Shown: piece after piece, positions 9,365-18,651 of the stretch | How the letters are laid out: each line of letters begins with the position of its first letter | Numbering within the stretch: position 1 is the first letter of the stretch | NCBI RefSeq assembly: GCF_900220965.1 | Contig: NZ_OBQC01000002.1 | Coordinates: forward strand, 149,080 to 213,079 | Reading direction: 5' to 3' | Source of the DNA: Ureibacillus acetophenoni | GTDB lineage: Bacteria; Bacillota; Bacilli; Bacillales_A; Planococcaceae | DNA length: 64,000 nucleotides | Notes under the pieces: model-generated | Databases searched by the model: none | What the model was told of the DNA's origin: nothing | What the model saw: only the letters and a program-made list of their open reading frames with translations | Made by a program: the position numbers and the translations under genes

Positions 9365-9435
9365 ACTATAAAATTATTTTGTTGATTTCATATAAACGTA
9401 GTGTTAAGAGATTGTGCGAAATGTTAAGAGATTGT
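9365..9435 (-). promoter_or_regulatory. Candidate PhoP-controlled promoter of the pst operon
   Basis: On the minus strand the 14-mer ACAATCTCTTAACA occurs twice, at 9435-9422 and 9415-9402, exactly 20 bases apart. TTTACA at the far end and TTAACA 11 bases later match the TT(A/T)ACA repeats with 5-base spacers known for PhoP. Candidate -10 elements are TATATG (9394-9389) and TATAGT (9370-9365). The repeat is seen directly; PhoP binding is inferred. Confidence 0.65.
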
Positions 9436-9504
9436 AAATCTATAAAGTTAATAGTTATAGGAATCATTCGTAGTAACGAATCATATATTAAACCTTTATG
9501 TAAC

Positions 9505-9544
9505 GAAAAAAAGACTCAAAAGGCATTAACCCTCCTGAGTCTTC
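9505..9544 (-). terminator. Terminator after pbpA
   Basis: AAGACTCA and TGAGTCTT arms followed by seven T residues on the minus strand, just past the penicillin-binding protein stop and before the pst promoter. Confidence 0.85.
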
Positions 9545-9551
9545 CTGAGTA

Positions 9552-11765
9552 TTATTCTTCCACAATTTGTTCTTCTGTTTCTTCGTCAATTTTTTCATCG
9601 GTTGTTGGAGGTAGAATTTTCTGTTCCACCGAATGCGATGATAATCCATTTTCAGCATACTTCTTTTTCAGTTCAAAGTAATAATCTAATACTTCTCTTG
9701 CAATTTGGTTATTATGGTCTAAATATAAATTAAAATTAGTCGAAGCCCATGGAATTACAACCGCGTATGCCACCTCTGGGTTTTCATACGGTGCAAAACC
9801 AACGTGCGATAAAGTAACGGTATTTGTTCTCCATTCTTCTCTTATCGGACCATAATAAACTACCTCTGCTGTACCTGTTTTACCAGCAGCTGTGTATGGA
9901 GCATCTTTGAAATTACCCCGTGCAGAACCTTGAGATCCTATATATACTTGTCGGAGCCCTTTTTTAACATGTTCGATTTCCGATTCAGAATTCGATATAC
10001 GGTTTAATACGGTTGGTGTAATCTCCTCCACTAATAATCCTAAATTTTGACCATCTTGAGAAGGTTCACGTATTTCTTTTAAAATTCTAGGTTGAATACG
10101 ATAACCACCATTGGCAACTGTTGAAATATATTGCGCTAATTGCATCGTTGTATAAGTGTCGTATTGCCCAATAGCTTGGTTTAGTACAACCCCTGGATTA
10201 TCTGGAACACCTTGGAAACCAGGAAATTCACCAGGTAAATCTATACCAGTATTTACGCCAAGTCCAAATTCTGCGAAACCATTACGCATTCTACTTAACG
10301 TATCATCCCTAATAATTAGTGGCATATTGTAGCTGTAATTTGTACCACCCATTAGCATTGCAATTTGGAACATATATGAGTTAGACGATCTTTCTAACGC
10401 TTTTAGATCATCCATCGGTATAGCACCAGAACGGTTAAATATCGAACTTTTTGGTTCTGTATTTAATAGTTTAATCGGTTGGTCGATTAATCTTTTACCT
10501 GGTGAAATTACGCCTTCTTTATAACCCATCAAAACAGTAGCTGCTTTTATTGTTGACCCTGCTTCATAGGCTGTTGTAAATGTACCATATGAGTAGTCAA
10601 TAATATAGCTTTCCCCAGTTTTGGGATCTGTTTCTATTTTTTTACCTACTACAGCTAACAATTCCCCTGTATTTGGGTTCATCATGACAAAGAAAGCCCT
10701 ATCTAATAACTTTGAGCCACCTATTGATTTTAATTCTAATAATTTCTCTTCAACAATTCTTTCTGCTTCTTGTTGAAGCTCAATATCTATTGTTGAAACT
10801 AAATCATTTCCTGGTTCTCCCTCATAAGTTGTAACTGTATCAATCACTTGTCCTTTTTTATTCGTAACATTTTTTACAACTGACTTTTTGCCTTGTAATA
10901 GCTCTTCATATTGTGCTTCAAAATAACTTTCCCCTACTCGATCATTTCGTGAGTAATCTCTAGCTAAGAAATAATCCAATTTTGTTAAAGGAATACCTTT
11001 TCTAGGCACTGTCGTTCTCCCTAAAATTGAAAGAGAATTTAATCTAACACGCTTCCAGTCTGTTGTTGTATTAATCCCTGGTAAATCCGGTAAGCGCTCT
11101 GAAACACGGGCAAATTCTTCGGGAGTAACATTTTCGTTTTTAATAATTTGAGGAGATAAATTATACCCTGAAGTCATTTCCCTATAAATCGCTAACACTT
11201 CTAATTCATGTTCAGTTAATTGTGCTAGTTCTTCATCGGTAATGCGCTCTCGAACTAATCGGTCAATTTCTATTTGTACTTGTTTTGAGTCAAGCTCTTC
11301 ATTTGCTTTAAGTGCAGCTTCTTCCTCTTCTGAAACTTTTGCATACGCTTCTTCTTTATTTAGTAAAATCCAAAAATCTAATTTATCGCGATATGTAATT
11401 CGATCAACTGGTTGTTCGATTAACATTGCTAACTGTTCAGCGATTGTAAGCATTTCGCTTGTAGTAGTGCTAGGCATTTTAGTATAAGTAATAGCATTTT
11501 CCGGTTCATTATCTACTAAAATTCTCCCATAACGATCGTAAATTCTACCTCTTGCAACACTTGTATTGACTGAAATTTCTTCTGTTCTTTCAATAGCACG
11601 CACATAGTCTTCACCTTTAACAATTTGTAAGTAACCTAACCGAAAAATTAATAGTGAAAATAACACAAAGATTGAAAAAAACAGAACATTCATACGAAAA
11701 GATAAATTCGCTCGATATTTTGCCTTTACACTAGAAGCACGATTATTTTTTGGCAATTTTCTCAT
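9552..11765 (-). CDS. pbpA: Class B penicillin-binding protein (PBP2-type transpeptidase)
   Basis: A 737-residue membrane-anchored peptidoglycan transpeptidase. The cytoplasmic N-terminus (about 25 residues, basic) and one helix (residues 26-48) precede the dimerisation domain with RGRIYDRYGR. A low-complexity Glu-rich insert occupies roughly residues 130-190. In the catalytic domain the SxxK is STIK (near 400), the SxN is SSNSYM, and the KTG is AAGKTGTAEV (near 626). The acidic tail is DEKIDEETEEQIVEE. In B. subtilis pbpA lies immediately upstream of pstS, and the neighbours here match, which supports the symbol. Such PBPs cross-link lateral-wall peptidoglycan with the elongasome. Confidence 0.92.
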   Translation of the reverse strand: MRKLPKNNRASSVKAKYRANLSFRMNVLFFSIFVLFSLLIFRLGYLQIVKGEDYVRAIERTEEISVNTSVARGRIYDRYGRILVDNEPENAITYTKMPSTTTSEMLTIAEQLAMLIEQPVDRITYRDKLDFWILLNKEEAYAKVSEEEEAALKANEELDSKQVQIEIDRLVRERITDEELAQLTEHELEVLAIYREMTSGYNLSPQIIKNENVTPEEFARVSERLPDLPGINTTTDWKRVRLNSLSILGRTTVPRKGIPLTKLDYFLARDYSRNDRVGESYFEAQYEELLQGKKSVVKNVTNKKGQVIDTVTTYEGEPGNDLVSTIDIELQQEAERIVEEKLLELKSIGGSKLLDRAFFVMMNPNTGELLAVVGKKIETDPKTGESYIIDYSYGTFTTAYEAGSTIKAATVLMGYKEGVISPGKRLIDQPIKLLNTEPKSSIFNRSGAIPMDDLKALERSSNSYMFQIAMLMGGTNYSYNMPLIIRDDTLSRMRNGFAEFGLGVNTGIDLPGEFPGFQGVPDNPGVVLNQAIGQYDTYTTMQLAQYISTVANGGYRIQPRILKEIREPSQDGQNLGLLVEEITPTVLNRISNSESEIEHVKKGLRQVYIGSQGSARGNFKDAPYTAAGKTGTAEVVYYGPIREEWRTNTVTLSHVGFAPYENPEVAYAVVIPWASTNFNLYLDHNNQIAREVLDYYFELKKKYAENGLSSHSVEQKILPPTTDEKIDEETEEQIVEE

Positions 11766-11929
11766 TTGAATCCCCCTTTCACTTACTAGATTGATAAAAA
11801 TGTTCTTTAATCATGCATTTTAGTATATCATTTGTTCTTTTAATTAAAAAGAAGTACTCATCATTAAATGTGACGGTTTTCAAATTACTTGGTTTCTTTG
11901 TTTTAGGCTAATTATTATTTAATTTATAT

Positions 11930-11962
11930 ATAAAAAAGAAGAGGGAAATTCCCCTCTTTACA
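11930..11962 (-). terminator. Terminator of the LnrLMN-like operon
   Basis: AAGAGGG and CCCTCTT arms flank a short loop and are followed on the minus strand by CTTTTTT, right after the stop of the last permease gene. Confidence 0.8.
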
Positions 11963-11965
11963 CTC

Positions 11966-13072
11966 TTATCTAAGCCCCTTTTTCTCTAACAGATTGATAC
12001 CTATACCCATTAAAAGTACGGTCATAAATAACAGAATGCTGATTGGCTCAATTATGGAAGCCATTGGCGCACCATGTAATGTGACACCAAACAATAATTC
12101 CATTCCATAACGGATTGGTGAAATATATGAAATAGTTTGCATAATTTCAGAAGTAACAATTTCAAGAGGCCAGAATCCTCCACCTAACATAGCAACCGGT
12201 ACTGCAATAACTGACATATAAGCGTTAAATTTACCAGGTGTATCTGAGATGGATGCTATAAAAATTGACAAGGCAACTATACAAATCAAATAAGGTATAA
12301 TCACTAATAGCGTATTTAAATACCCTCCATAAAAATTAACCCCAACGCCAAAATGAAATATTGATAGAACGAGGGCTACTTGAATATAACCGAGTAAAAA
12401 ACAATACATTAAATTTGCTAAATATATTTTTGTTTTACTAATAGATGAAATCGTTAGTCGATCCCAAATATTAAATCTTCTCTCTAGAACAATATTGAAT
12501 ACGCCATTTGACACTGTATAAATAACCATATATAAAGTAAAACCAAATAAACTTTGTAATTGAGAATCCCAAATAAATGACTCGTCATTTGAGAAATTTG
12601 AATATTGTATTTGAAAACTTGGTGATTGTTTGGCTTCATCTAGAGCAAGCATTACTTCAGAATGCATATTAACAGGGAAAGTATTTAATATGGCATCCTT
12701 TTGCATGATTTCTCCATAAATCGTTGTCAACTGATTTTGTAAAATAGGTGCTTCCATATAATCTGGTGCAATTATTAAATCAAAACCACTTTCTTTTAAA
12801 TGAATCGTTACGTTAACATCCCCGTTTTCAACCTTGCTCAGTGCCTCTTCTTCTTCGTAAATTGTAAATTGGGTACGTGGCAATTCATTTAGCCTTTCTA
12901 CTATATTATTAGTTAGATTTTCCTCAATATCCGAATATACTGCTATTGGTATCTTAGCTTGTTGTCCTAAACCTAAAACGAAGGCAAATATACAAATTAC
13001 TATTGTAATAACAATGAAACTAGCAGGTTGTCGTGCTAATAGTAAGAACTTCGTTTTTAAAATATCCATCAT
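11966..13072 (-). CDS. ABC-2 type exporter permease (LnrN-like)
   Basis: A 368-residue permease. It has one N-terminal helix (residues 18-37), an extracytoplasmic domain to about 165, and five helices after 170. The segment GGGFWPLEIVTSE before the last helices is typical of ABC-2/YhgE-type permeases. It pairs with the upstream permease, whose stop it overlaps by four bases, and with the ATPase at 14339-15271. The order kinase, regulator, ATPase, permease, permease matches lnrJKLMN of B. subtilis, which exports or protects against linearmycin-type polyenes. The substrate here is inference. Confidence 0.85.
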   Translation of the reverse strand: MMDILKTKFLLLARQPASFIVITIVICIFAFVLGLGQQAKIPIAVYSDIEENLTNNIVERLNELPRTQFTIYEEEEALSKVENGDVNVTIHLKESGFDLIIAPDYMEAPILQNQLTTIYGEIMQKDAILNTFPVNMHSEVMLALDEAKQSPSFQIQYSNFSNDESFIWDSQLQSLFGFTLYMVIYTVSNGVFNIVLERRFNIWDRLTISSISKTKIYLANLMYCFLLGYIQVALVLSIFHFGVGVNFYGGYLNTLLVIIPYLICIVALSIFIASISDTPGKFNAYMSVIAVPVAMLGGGFWPLEIVTSEIMQTISYISPIRYGMELLFGVTLHGAPMASIIEPISILLFMTVLLMGIGINLLEKKGLR

Positions 13073-14325
13073 ACGGTACCACCCCTTTTAGGAAACGAAA
13101 GAAATGCTAGTAGAATAAAAATAAATGCTAAAATTCCTAAGTTTAATAAAATCGGTTGAATACTTGAGAATGAAGCGTTCTGAACGAGTCTTAAATACCC
13201 TTCTAACGCTGCTCCATTCGGTGTCCATAAACCAATCTCTGCTAAAACAGGTGATAGTCCGCTAATATTAAAGAAACTTCCACCGAGTAACGCTAAAATT
13301 GCAACAAATGCATTCATAAATAAATTCGATGCTGTTGCTGAATTGCTTCTAAAATTCAGTGACGATAGTAACGCACTTATTCCGCCAACAGCGAGGGATA
13401 CCATAAACGTAACTAACAGATACAACATCCAATTTGTAAAAGGAATATTAAACAAAAAGTAGCTAATTAGGAACAAAATCCCCACTTGAACCATTGTTAA
13501 AATAACTGTAGAAACAACTATACTAGCCAAATATACTAAAGGATGTACTTGAGCAAGTAGAATACGATCAAAAATGTGTGAATTCTTTTCTAAATATGCA
13601 TGACTTGCTACACTACCTGCCATAAATAATATAAACATCACACTCATGCTAAAAGTGTAATAGATGCTAGATGTAATTTTTTCCTTTGTGCTGGCTATTC
13701 GAATCTCTGAAGTCAAGTCAAGACTAGGCATTGTAAATTCTTCAGTGAGTAGTTGATGTTTTCCTATTGTTGTAAATAATGAGTGTTGATATTGATAATA
13801 ATCTAAAATGTTTTGTAGTATTGCTGATGTAGTTTGTTCATTTTCATTTAAATAGACTTGAAATGAAGGGGCATTTCCTTCGTCGAAGACAGATATTAAA
13901 TAATCAGTAGTAAATCCTTCTGGAATTTCAATGATTGCATTATATTGGCCACTATTTCTAGCGTCTTCCAATTCGATTGATTCAAGTTTTGTAATAGTAA
14001 TAAACTCTTTTACCTCGTTATTTCCAAGCACTTCGTTCAGTAACGTGGATACAGGTGACATTGTTTCTATATTTTGAATCGTCGTCTCGTCTAATGGGAA
14101 CGAGCTACTTATATCCTTAATAAATTCTTGTATTTGTTCTTCTTCATTACCATGTTGAATAATAGCCATTTCTATCTTTGAGAAATCAGAATTGCCTTCC
14201 CAAAGAGAACCTAGAGCAAAACTCAAAATAGTAATAAGACCAACTGGCAAAGCTAAAAGTAATAGTAGCTCGGAAGGGTTACGCAAAAAAACCTTAAATT
14301 GTTTTTTAATTAAAGATAAAAACAT
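13069..14325 (-). CDS. ABC-2 type exporter permease (LnrM-like)
   Basis: A 418-residue permease with the same plan as its partner: an N-terminal helix in LLLLALPVGLITILSF, a large extracytoplasmic region to about residue 215, and five helices to the C-terminus. GGSFFNISGLSP sits where LnrN-like proteins have GGGFWP. The two permeases are therefore paralogues forming a heterodimer. AGGAGG lies close upstream of the ATG, 13 bases after the ATPase stop. Confidence 0.85.
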   Translation of the reverse strand: MFLSLIKKQFKVFLRNPSELLLLLALPVGLITILSFALGSLWEGNSDFSKIEMAIIQHGNEEEQIQEFIKDISSSFPLDETTIQNIETMSPVSTLLNEVLGNNEVKEFITITKLESIELEDARNSGQYNAIIEIPEGFTTDYLISVFDEGNAPSFQVYLNENEQTTSAILQNILDYYQYQHSLFTTIGKHQLLTEEFTMPSLDLTSEIRIASTKEKITSSIYYTFSMSVMFILFMAGSVASHAYLEKNSHIFDRILLAQVHPLVYLASIVVSTVILTMVQVGILFLISYFLFNIPFTNWMLYLLVTFMVSLAVGGISALLSSLNFRSNSATASNLFMNAFVAILALLGGSFFNISGLSPVLAEIGLWTPNGAALEGYLRLVQNASFSSIQPILLNLGILAFIFILLAFLSFPKRGGTV

Positions 14326-14338
14326 CTCTTTTCCCCTC

Positions 14339-15271
14339 CTAGTTCCGTAATGCGCGTCCAGTTAAATGTAAGAAGACATCTTCTAATGTTGGTTCTTTTA
14401 CTTGAAAACTGTTCAAGACAATTTGATGTTGTTCACAAATTGACATTAACATTGGTAAAAAATTCGTACCCTTAGCAATCGTAAAACTAACTTCAGATTC
14501 TTTAACACTTATATTTGAAAGTAACGGATGGTTCATTAATTCATGAACTAAACCATTGGAATACTGATTAAATTTCACTAAAATCATTTTTTCTGAGGAA
14601 AGAATAGACTTAATTTCCTCTTTTGTTCCAGAAGCTATAACGCGTCCTTGATCCATAATATAAATACGATTACATAGATACTCAACCTCTTCCATGTAAT
14701 GGCTCGTATAAATGATCGCCGTTTTTAATTCTTTATTTAAAAGTTTTACAGTTTCTAAAATGTGGTTGCGTGATTGTGGATCTATACCTACTGTTGGCTC
14801 ATCCATAATTAAATATTGAGGCTCATGTAATAATGCCACTCCAATGTTTAACCTTCTTTTCATTCCACCTGAATAATGTTTTACAAGTTTTTTATGTTCA
14901 TTTTCTAAACCAATTTGTTTTAAAACAACGTCTATTCTTTCTTTTAATCTACTCTTTGGAATTTTATGCATACTTCCAAAAAACTCTAAGTTTTCCCGCG
15001 CAGTTAAATCTCCATAAAGAGCAATTTCTTGTGGTACTACACCTAAAATCTTCCTTAAAACTTTTGGATCTTTAATTACATTTTGATTTTGGAATAGCAC
15101 ATCACCGGCGCTAGGTGTAATAAGTGTAGAAATCATTGCAATGGTTGTTGATTTCCCCGCACCATTTGGACCTAACAAACCAACAATTTCACCTGGCTCT
15201 ATATAAAAATTCACTTGATCAACAGCTTTGTTCTTTTTATAAACTTTCGATAAATTAACGACTTCAAGCAT
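14339..15271 (-). CDS. ABC exporter ATP-binding protein (LnrL-like)
   Basis: About 310 residues, with an ABC domain (1-215) and a C-terminal accessory domain. Walker A is GPNGAGKSTTIAM, the signature is YSGGMKRR, Walker B is YLIMDEPTVGIDP, and the switch His is in YTSHYMEE. A GTG at 15283 opens a longer frame but overlaps the GGTGG ribosome site. ATG 15271 (MLEVVNLSKVY) lies 9 bases after it and gives the family's usual start and length. A long palindrome-like element and a weak promoter lie at 15302-15365 upstream, as expected for control by the adjacent two-component system. Confidence 0.87.
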   Translation of the reverse strand: MLEVVNLSKVYKKNKAVDQVNFYIEPGEIVGLLGPNGAGKSTTIAMISTLITPSAGDVLFQNQNVIKDPKVLRKILGVVPQEIALYGDLTARENLEFFGSMHKIPKSRLKERIDVVLKQIGLENEHKKLVKHYSGGMKRRLNIGVALLHEPQYLIMDEPTVGIDPQSRNHILETVKLLNKELKTAIIYTSHYMEEVEYLCNRIYIMDQGRVIASGTKEEIKSILSSEKMILVKFNQYSNGLVHELMNHPLLSNISVKESEVSFTIAKGTNFLPMLMSICEQHQIVLNSFQVKEPTLEDVFLHLTGRALRN

Positions 15272-15301
15272 ATTTTTCGCCACCCTTTCCTAACTAATTT
15301 A

Positions 15302-15365
15302 ACTATATCAATTCCATTTAACTTCCATAAGTCACCGACGTCATAAAAAAAATGACCTCAGTCAC
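15302..15365 (-). promoter_or_regulatory. Candidate response-regulator operator and promoter of the ABC exporter
   Basis: GTCACCGACGTCAT (15331-15344) and ATGACCTCAGTCAC (15352-15365) form an inverted repeat matching at 11 of 14 positions, with a 7-base A tract between. On the minus strand TATAGT (15307-15302) is a good -10, with only TTATGG at the -35 position 17 bases upstream. A weak -35 preceded by a dyad fits an activator-dependent promoter. The regulator is probably the LuxR-type protein at 16823. Confidence 0.5.
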
Positions 15366-15439
15366 ATTGAGTGAATGCCAACAATAAAAATCCAAGGAGT
15401 AGCCTTTTCACACTGACACAAATTTTTGTGTAATTAATG

Positions 15440-15480
15440 AAAAAAGGTTGTCTTGAAGGAAAACCTTTCAAGACAACCAC
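15440..15480 (-). terminator. Terminator after the serine hydrolase pseudogene
   Basis: GGTTGTCTTGAA (15446-15457) and TTCAAGACAACC (15467-15478) pair as a perfect 12-bp stem, followed on the minus strand by six T residues. Confidence 0.88.
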
Positions 15481-15534
15481 TACCTTGTTCGAAGTCATTT
15501 CACCTTTTAAAGTGTATTCATATAGGTTAAGCCC

Positions 15535-16801
15535 TCATTCATTCACTTTTACTTTACTAGCTTCTATATACCCAATTCGATGTCCAAAAAACACCTTATA
15601 ATAATCTTTATATTTTTCGAATAGAAGTAATCTTTATATTTTCTGAAAGTGTCGCTATAATATCCTCATCAGGCGAAGGTTTCTTTAAAACATCCACTTC
15701 GTCAATAGCATATAAGGTAGCAAATGTCGGTCGTTTATGTATAAAATAATTCGTTGGTTTGATTGTTGTTTCTTTTACATGTGATTTTGGAACATATATA
15801 ATCGAACTTCCAAACTGAATTCCGTACATAGTGTCTTCATTTGATGTGACTCTGAAAATCTCGTTTACCTTTAAAATACCAATACTTTGATGATCACTTT
15901 GTAGTTTATAAATAGGTGAATCAGAAGTTAGTTCTATATATTTCACTTTTTGTTGATGGTGTTTATCAACAATCGATGCGATTGTTGCAATAACACTTTT
16001 TGATTTCTCATAAGCAAATCCTTTAGTCATGATAGAAAGCACATATGGTTCCTCATCGTAAACAATTCCAAAATCATGAGAAATATTATACATCGGTATC
16101 ATGCCGACTTTATGGGAAACTTTTTTATTTGGAATGCCACTTGGGATTGTTTCGTTGTAAACTGTTTGTTGTAAGGTTTCCACTAGTTTTCTAGCATTAT
16201 CGCTGTATTCACTATATTGGTATAATTGTCTTGCATATAATACTAAATCATTGGCTGATGTATTTTTTAATGCATTAGGTGTTGAGAAACTGGCTCCTAA
16301 TCTTTTCATATAATTTACATAATTGTTTTGCCCTACTTTTTCTTTTAACATTTCAAAGGCAATATTATCGCTATAAACAATAGATTTTTGAATAAGGTCT
16401 TCTATTGTATAGCTAGTACCCACTTTCTCATTTTTTATGACACCACTTCCACCGACATAATGTCTTTTGTTATAAGTTAGCGTTTCATTTATATCTAATT
16501 TTTTCTGATCAACTAGTTCGATTACATACATAACTAACGGAAGTTTTATGGTGCTCGCAGCCATATATCCTCTTAGATTATTTCGTGTATATGTTTCTGA
16601 AGATGTTAAATCATAATATTCGATTGCAATATCCCCGCCTGTAGATTTAATATACGCTTCTATTTCTTTTGAAAGTTCCTCTTGAAAAATGGATTTCCCA
16701 CTACTTTGTGTATACCCAGTTTTCGGGAACAGCCCGAAAAAGAATACAATAATGAGAATTATTACAGAAGTTTTTCTCCTACAATAAAAATTCTCTTTTA
16801 T
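15535..16801 (-). pseudogene. Class A beta-lactamase-fold serine hydrolase with SH3-like repeats, frameshifted, AUA start
   Basis: The intact middle frame (16564-15608) has SxxK in ASTIKLPLV, SDN in YSDNIAFEML and a KVG-type third motif (HKVGMIP), so it is an exported penicilloyl-type serine hydrolase. The frame stays open upstream to 16801 through a basic-plus-hydrophobic signal segment (YCRRK, then IILIIVFFFGLF). No ATG, GTG or TTG occurs there, but a perfect AGGAGG (16814-16809) lies 7 bases before an ATA codon at 16801. At the 3' end the frame stops at 15608 after ITSIRKI. One frame over, the sequence continues YKVFFGHRIGYIEASKV to a TGA at 15535. This parallels the preceding repeat YGIQFGSSIIYVPKSHV, so one extra base shifted the frame near 15620. 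It sits between the two-component system and the exporter. Confidence 0.75.
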
Positions 16802-16822
16802 ATGATTTCCTCCTATAAAATT

Positions 16823-17470
16823 TTATACGATACCATTTTTGATAGCATAAATAGCAATCTGTGTACGATCCCGCAACTCTAATTCTTGCAATATATGAGT
16901 TATATGATTTTTTACAGTTCCAACAGATAAAAATAGCAAACTTGCAATTTCTTTATTCGTTTTGCCTTCCCCGACCAGTTTAACAATTTCCAATTCACGT
17001 TCTGATAAGGCTTGGTGTTGATAATCAGATTGAGAGATAAAGGGTTGTTGCTGTAATAATTTTGGCATTAACTTTGCTGCTACGTCCTCTTGGATGACTA
17101 ATCCCCCTTCTAATACACTACGTATGGATGCAAGTAGTTTTTCAGGTTCAGATGATTTTAATATAAAGCCCATAGCTCCATCTTTTAATGTTTGATATGC
17201 ATATTCATCATCATCAAAGGTTGTTAAAATAAGTATTTTGATCCGTGGAAATCGTAACTTAATCTTTTTAGTTGCTTCTATTCCATTCATTTTTGGCATT
17301 CTAATATCCATTAATATTAAGTCGATATGTACCTTTTCTAAAATCTCTAATGCTTCTATTCCATTACTAGCTTCTGAAACTATTTGAAATTCCTCATCTT
17401 GCTCAATAATCATTTTCAAACCATTACGAACAATAGCCTGGTCTTCAACAAGTAAAATACGTACTGTCAC
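16823..17470 (-). CDS. NarL/LuxR-family response regulator (LnrK-like)
   Basis: A 215-residue response regulator. The receiver domain (1-120) shows the acidic pocket in LLVEDQ, the phospho-acceptor Asp54 in LILMDIRMP, and Lys in ILKSSEP. The LuxR-type helix-turn-helix (150-210) contains GKTNKEIASLLFLSVGTVK. The GTG start overlaps the kinase stop TAG by one base, so the pair is translationally coupled. Its likely target is the ABC exporter promoter at 15302-15365; the damaged serine hydrolase gene lies in between. Confidence 0.9.
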   Translation of the reverse strand: MTVRILLVEDQAIVRNGLKMIIEQDEEFQIVSEASNGIEALEILEKVHIDLILMDIRMPKMNGIEATKKIKLRFPRIKILILTTFDDDEYAYQTLKDGAMGFILKSSEPEKLLASIRSVLEGGLVIQEDVAAKLMPKLLQQQPFISQSDYQHQALSERELEIVKLVGEGKTNKEIASLLFLSVGTVKNHITHILQELELRDRTQIAIYAIKNGIV

Positions 17471-18561
17471 TATCCTTCTCTCCTTAAAGGGAATGTCCCT
17501 TCTACAATAAATTGCTGATCATTTTTAGTTACCCTCAACTCACCTCCGATTTCTTGTAGTCGTTCTTTCATATTAGTTAGACCAAAACCTTGAACAAGGG
17601 GCATTTGAGAATAGATTTTATTTTTAACTGAAAATTGTACATGTTGTAAAGAATTTGTTCCGATTGTAACTTCTACTTCCTTTGATTCACTATGTTTCAT
17701 TGCATTTGTTAAGGACTCTTGTAAAATCCTATATAATATGATCGATTGGTTGTTTGTTAATGGAATTGATAATATCCCTTTTTCTAATGTGAATTTTATT
17801 ACTAAATGACTTTCCATCTCTAGCTTTCGTATTAATTGCACAACCGATTGAATTCCACTTGCTTCGTTTACTTTTAGTTGACGAACAGCAAAACGAGTTT
17901 CTTCTAAACTTTCCCGCGCTAATAATTTAATATGTTGTAAATTATTATCCTCATTTTTTATATCCATCACTTCTAACTGCATAAGTAATGCCGTTAATTT
18001 ATGTCCAACAGAATCATGCATATCACGAGCAATTTTAGTTCTTTCTTCTGCTCTAACAAGTTGTTCTTGTTCTACTGATAATCTTTTTAATTTTCTATAC
18101 TGAGATAATAGTTGGTCATATAATTCATTTTTTTCTTTTCTTTCAATGACTGTTTGAAGAAGAAAACTTGCACAAATAACAAGGAGAACAACTAAAAGTA
18201 GATTATTTAACGTTAAATATGAGGAAAATACTAAACCTATGCAAACAACTAATAAATATGTAATAAAAATATAAAAATGGCGAGCCATTAAAATGAACGT
18301 TCCATCTAATATGAAGAATGAAATAATAACTAATAAGTATTCAATACGAATATTAAAAAGTACCGATAAAGCAAATACGGTAACAATTATCACATAATTT
18401 ATAATAGCTCGGTTAAACACTGGAATTAAAAAATAAAAGAGTAATAGAAAAGTTAAAATGATTATCATATTAACCATTGGATCATTGGCGAGGTATGATT
18501 GGAGTAATACGATAAATGTTATAAGGACTAAGCTACCGTATCGGAGAATCGCTTCTTGCAT
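17470..18561 (-). CDS. Sensor histidine kinase, HisKA_3/DesK type (LnrJ-like)
   Basis: About 363 residues. Five to six membrane helices lie within the first 145 residues with no large extracytoplasmic domain, so it is an intramembrane-sensing kinase. The HisKA_3 phospho-acceptor His is in RDMHDSVGHKLTALL (near 190), and the HATPase has the G2-like FGLTNMKERLQEIGG and N-box ESLTNAMKH. ATG 18561 (MQEAILRYG) is preferred to ATG 18576 because GGTGG sits 7-8 bases before it. Such kinases sense cell-envelope stress; in LnrJK, linearmycin. The signal here is unknown. Confidence 0.88.
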   Translation of the reverse strand: MQEAILRYGSLVLITFIVLLQSYLANDPMVNMIIILTFLLLFYFLIPVFNRAIINYVIIVTVFALSVLFNIRIEYLLVIISFFILDGTFILMARHFYIFITYLLVVCIGLVFSSYLTLNNLLLVVLLVICASFLLQTVIERKEKNELYDQLLSQYRKLKRLSVEQEQLVRAEERTKIARDMHDSVGHKLTALLMQLEVMDIKNEDNNLQHIKLLARESLEETRFAVRQLKVNEASGIQSVVQLIRKLEMESHLVIKFTLEKGILSIPLTNNQSIILYRILQESLTNAMKHSESKEVEVTIGTNSLQHVQFSVKNKIYSQMPLVQGFGLTNMKERLQEIGGELRVTKNDQQFIVEGTFPLRREG

Positions 18562-18651
18562 AAAATATCCACCCATCTAAATTTATATATATCCTAATTA
18601 TACCATTATTGAAAGGAAGCATTAGATTCAATTTCTAACGCTTCCTTAACT

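Noticed and set aside
9019..9681. Long plus-strand frame of 220 codons spanning pstS and the pbpA end
   Set aside because: It is antisense to two well-supported genes and their terminator; its Ser/Val-rich composition is typical of a shadow frame.
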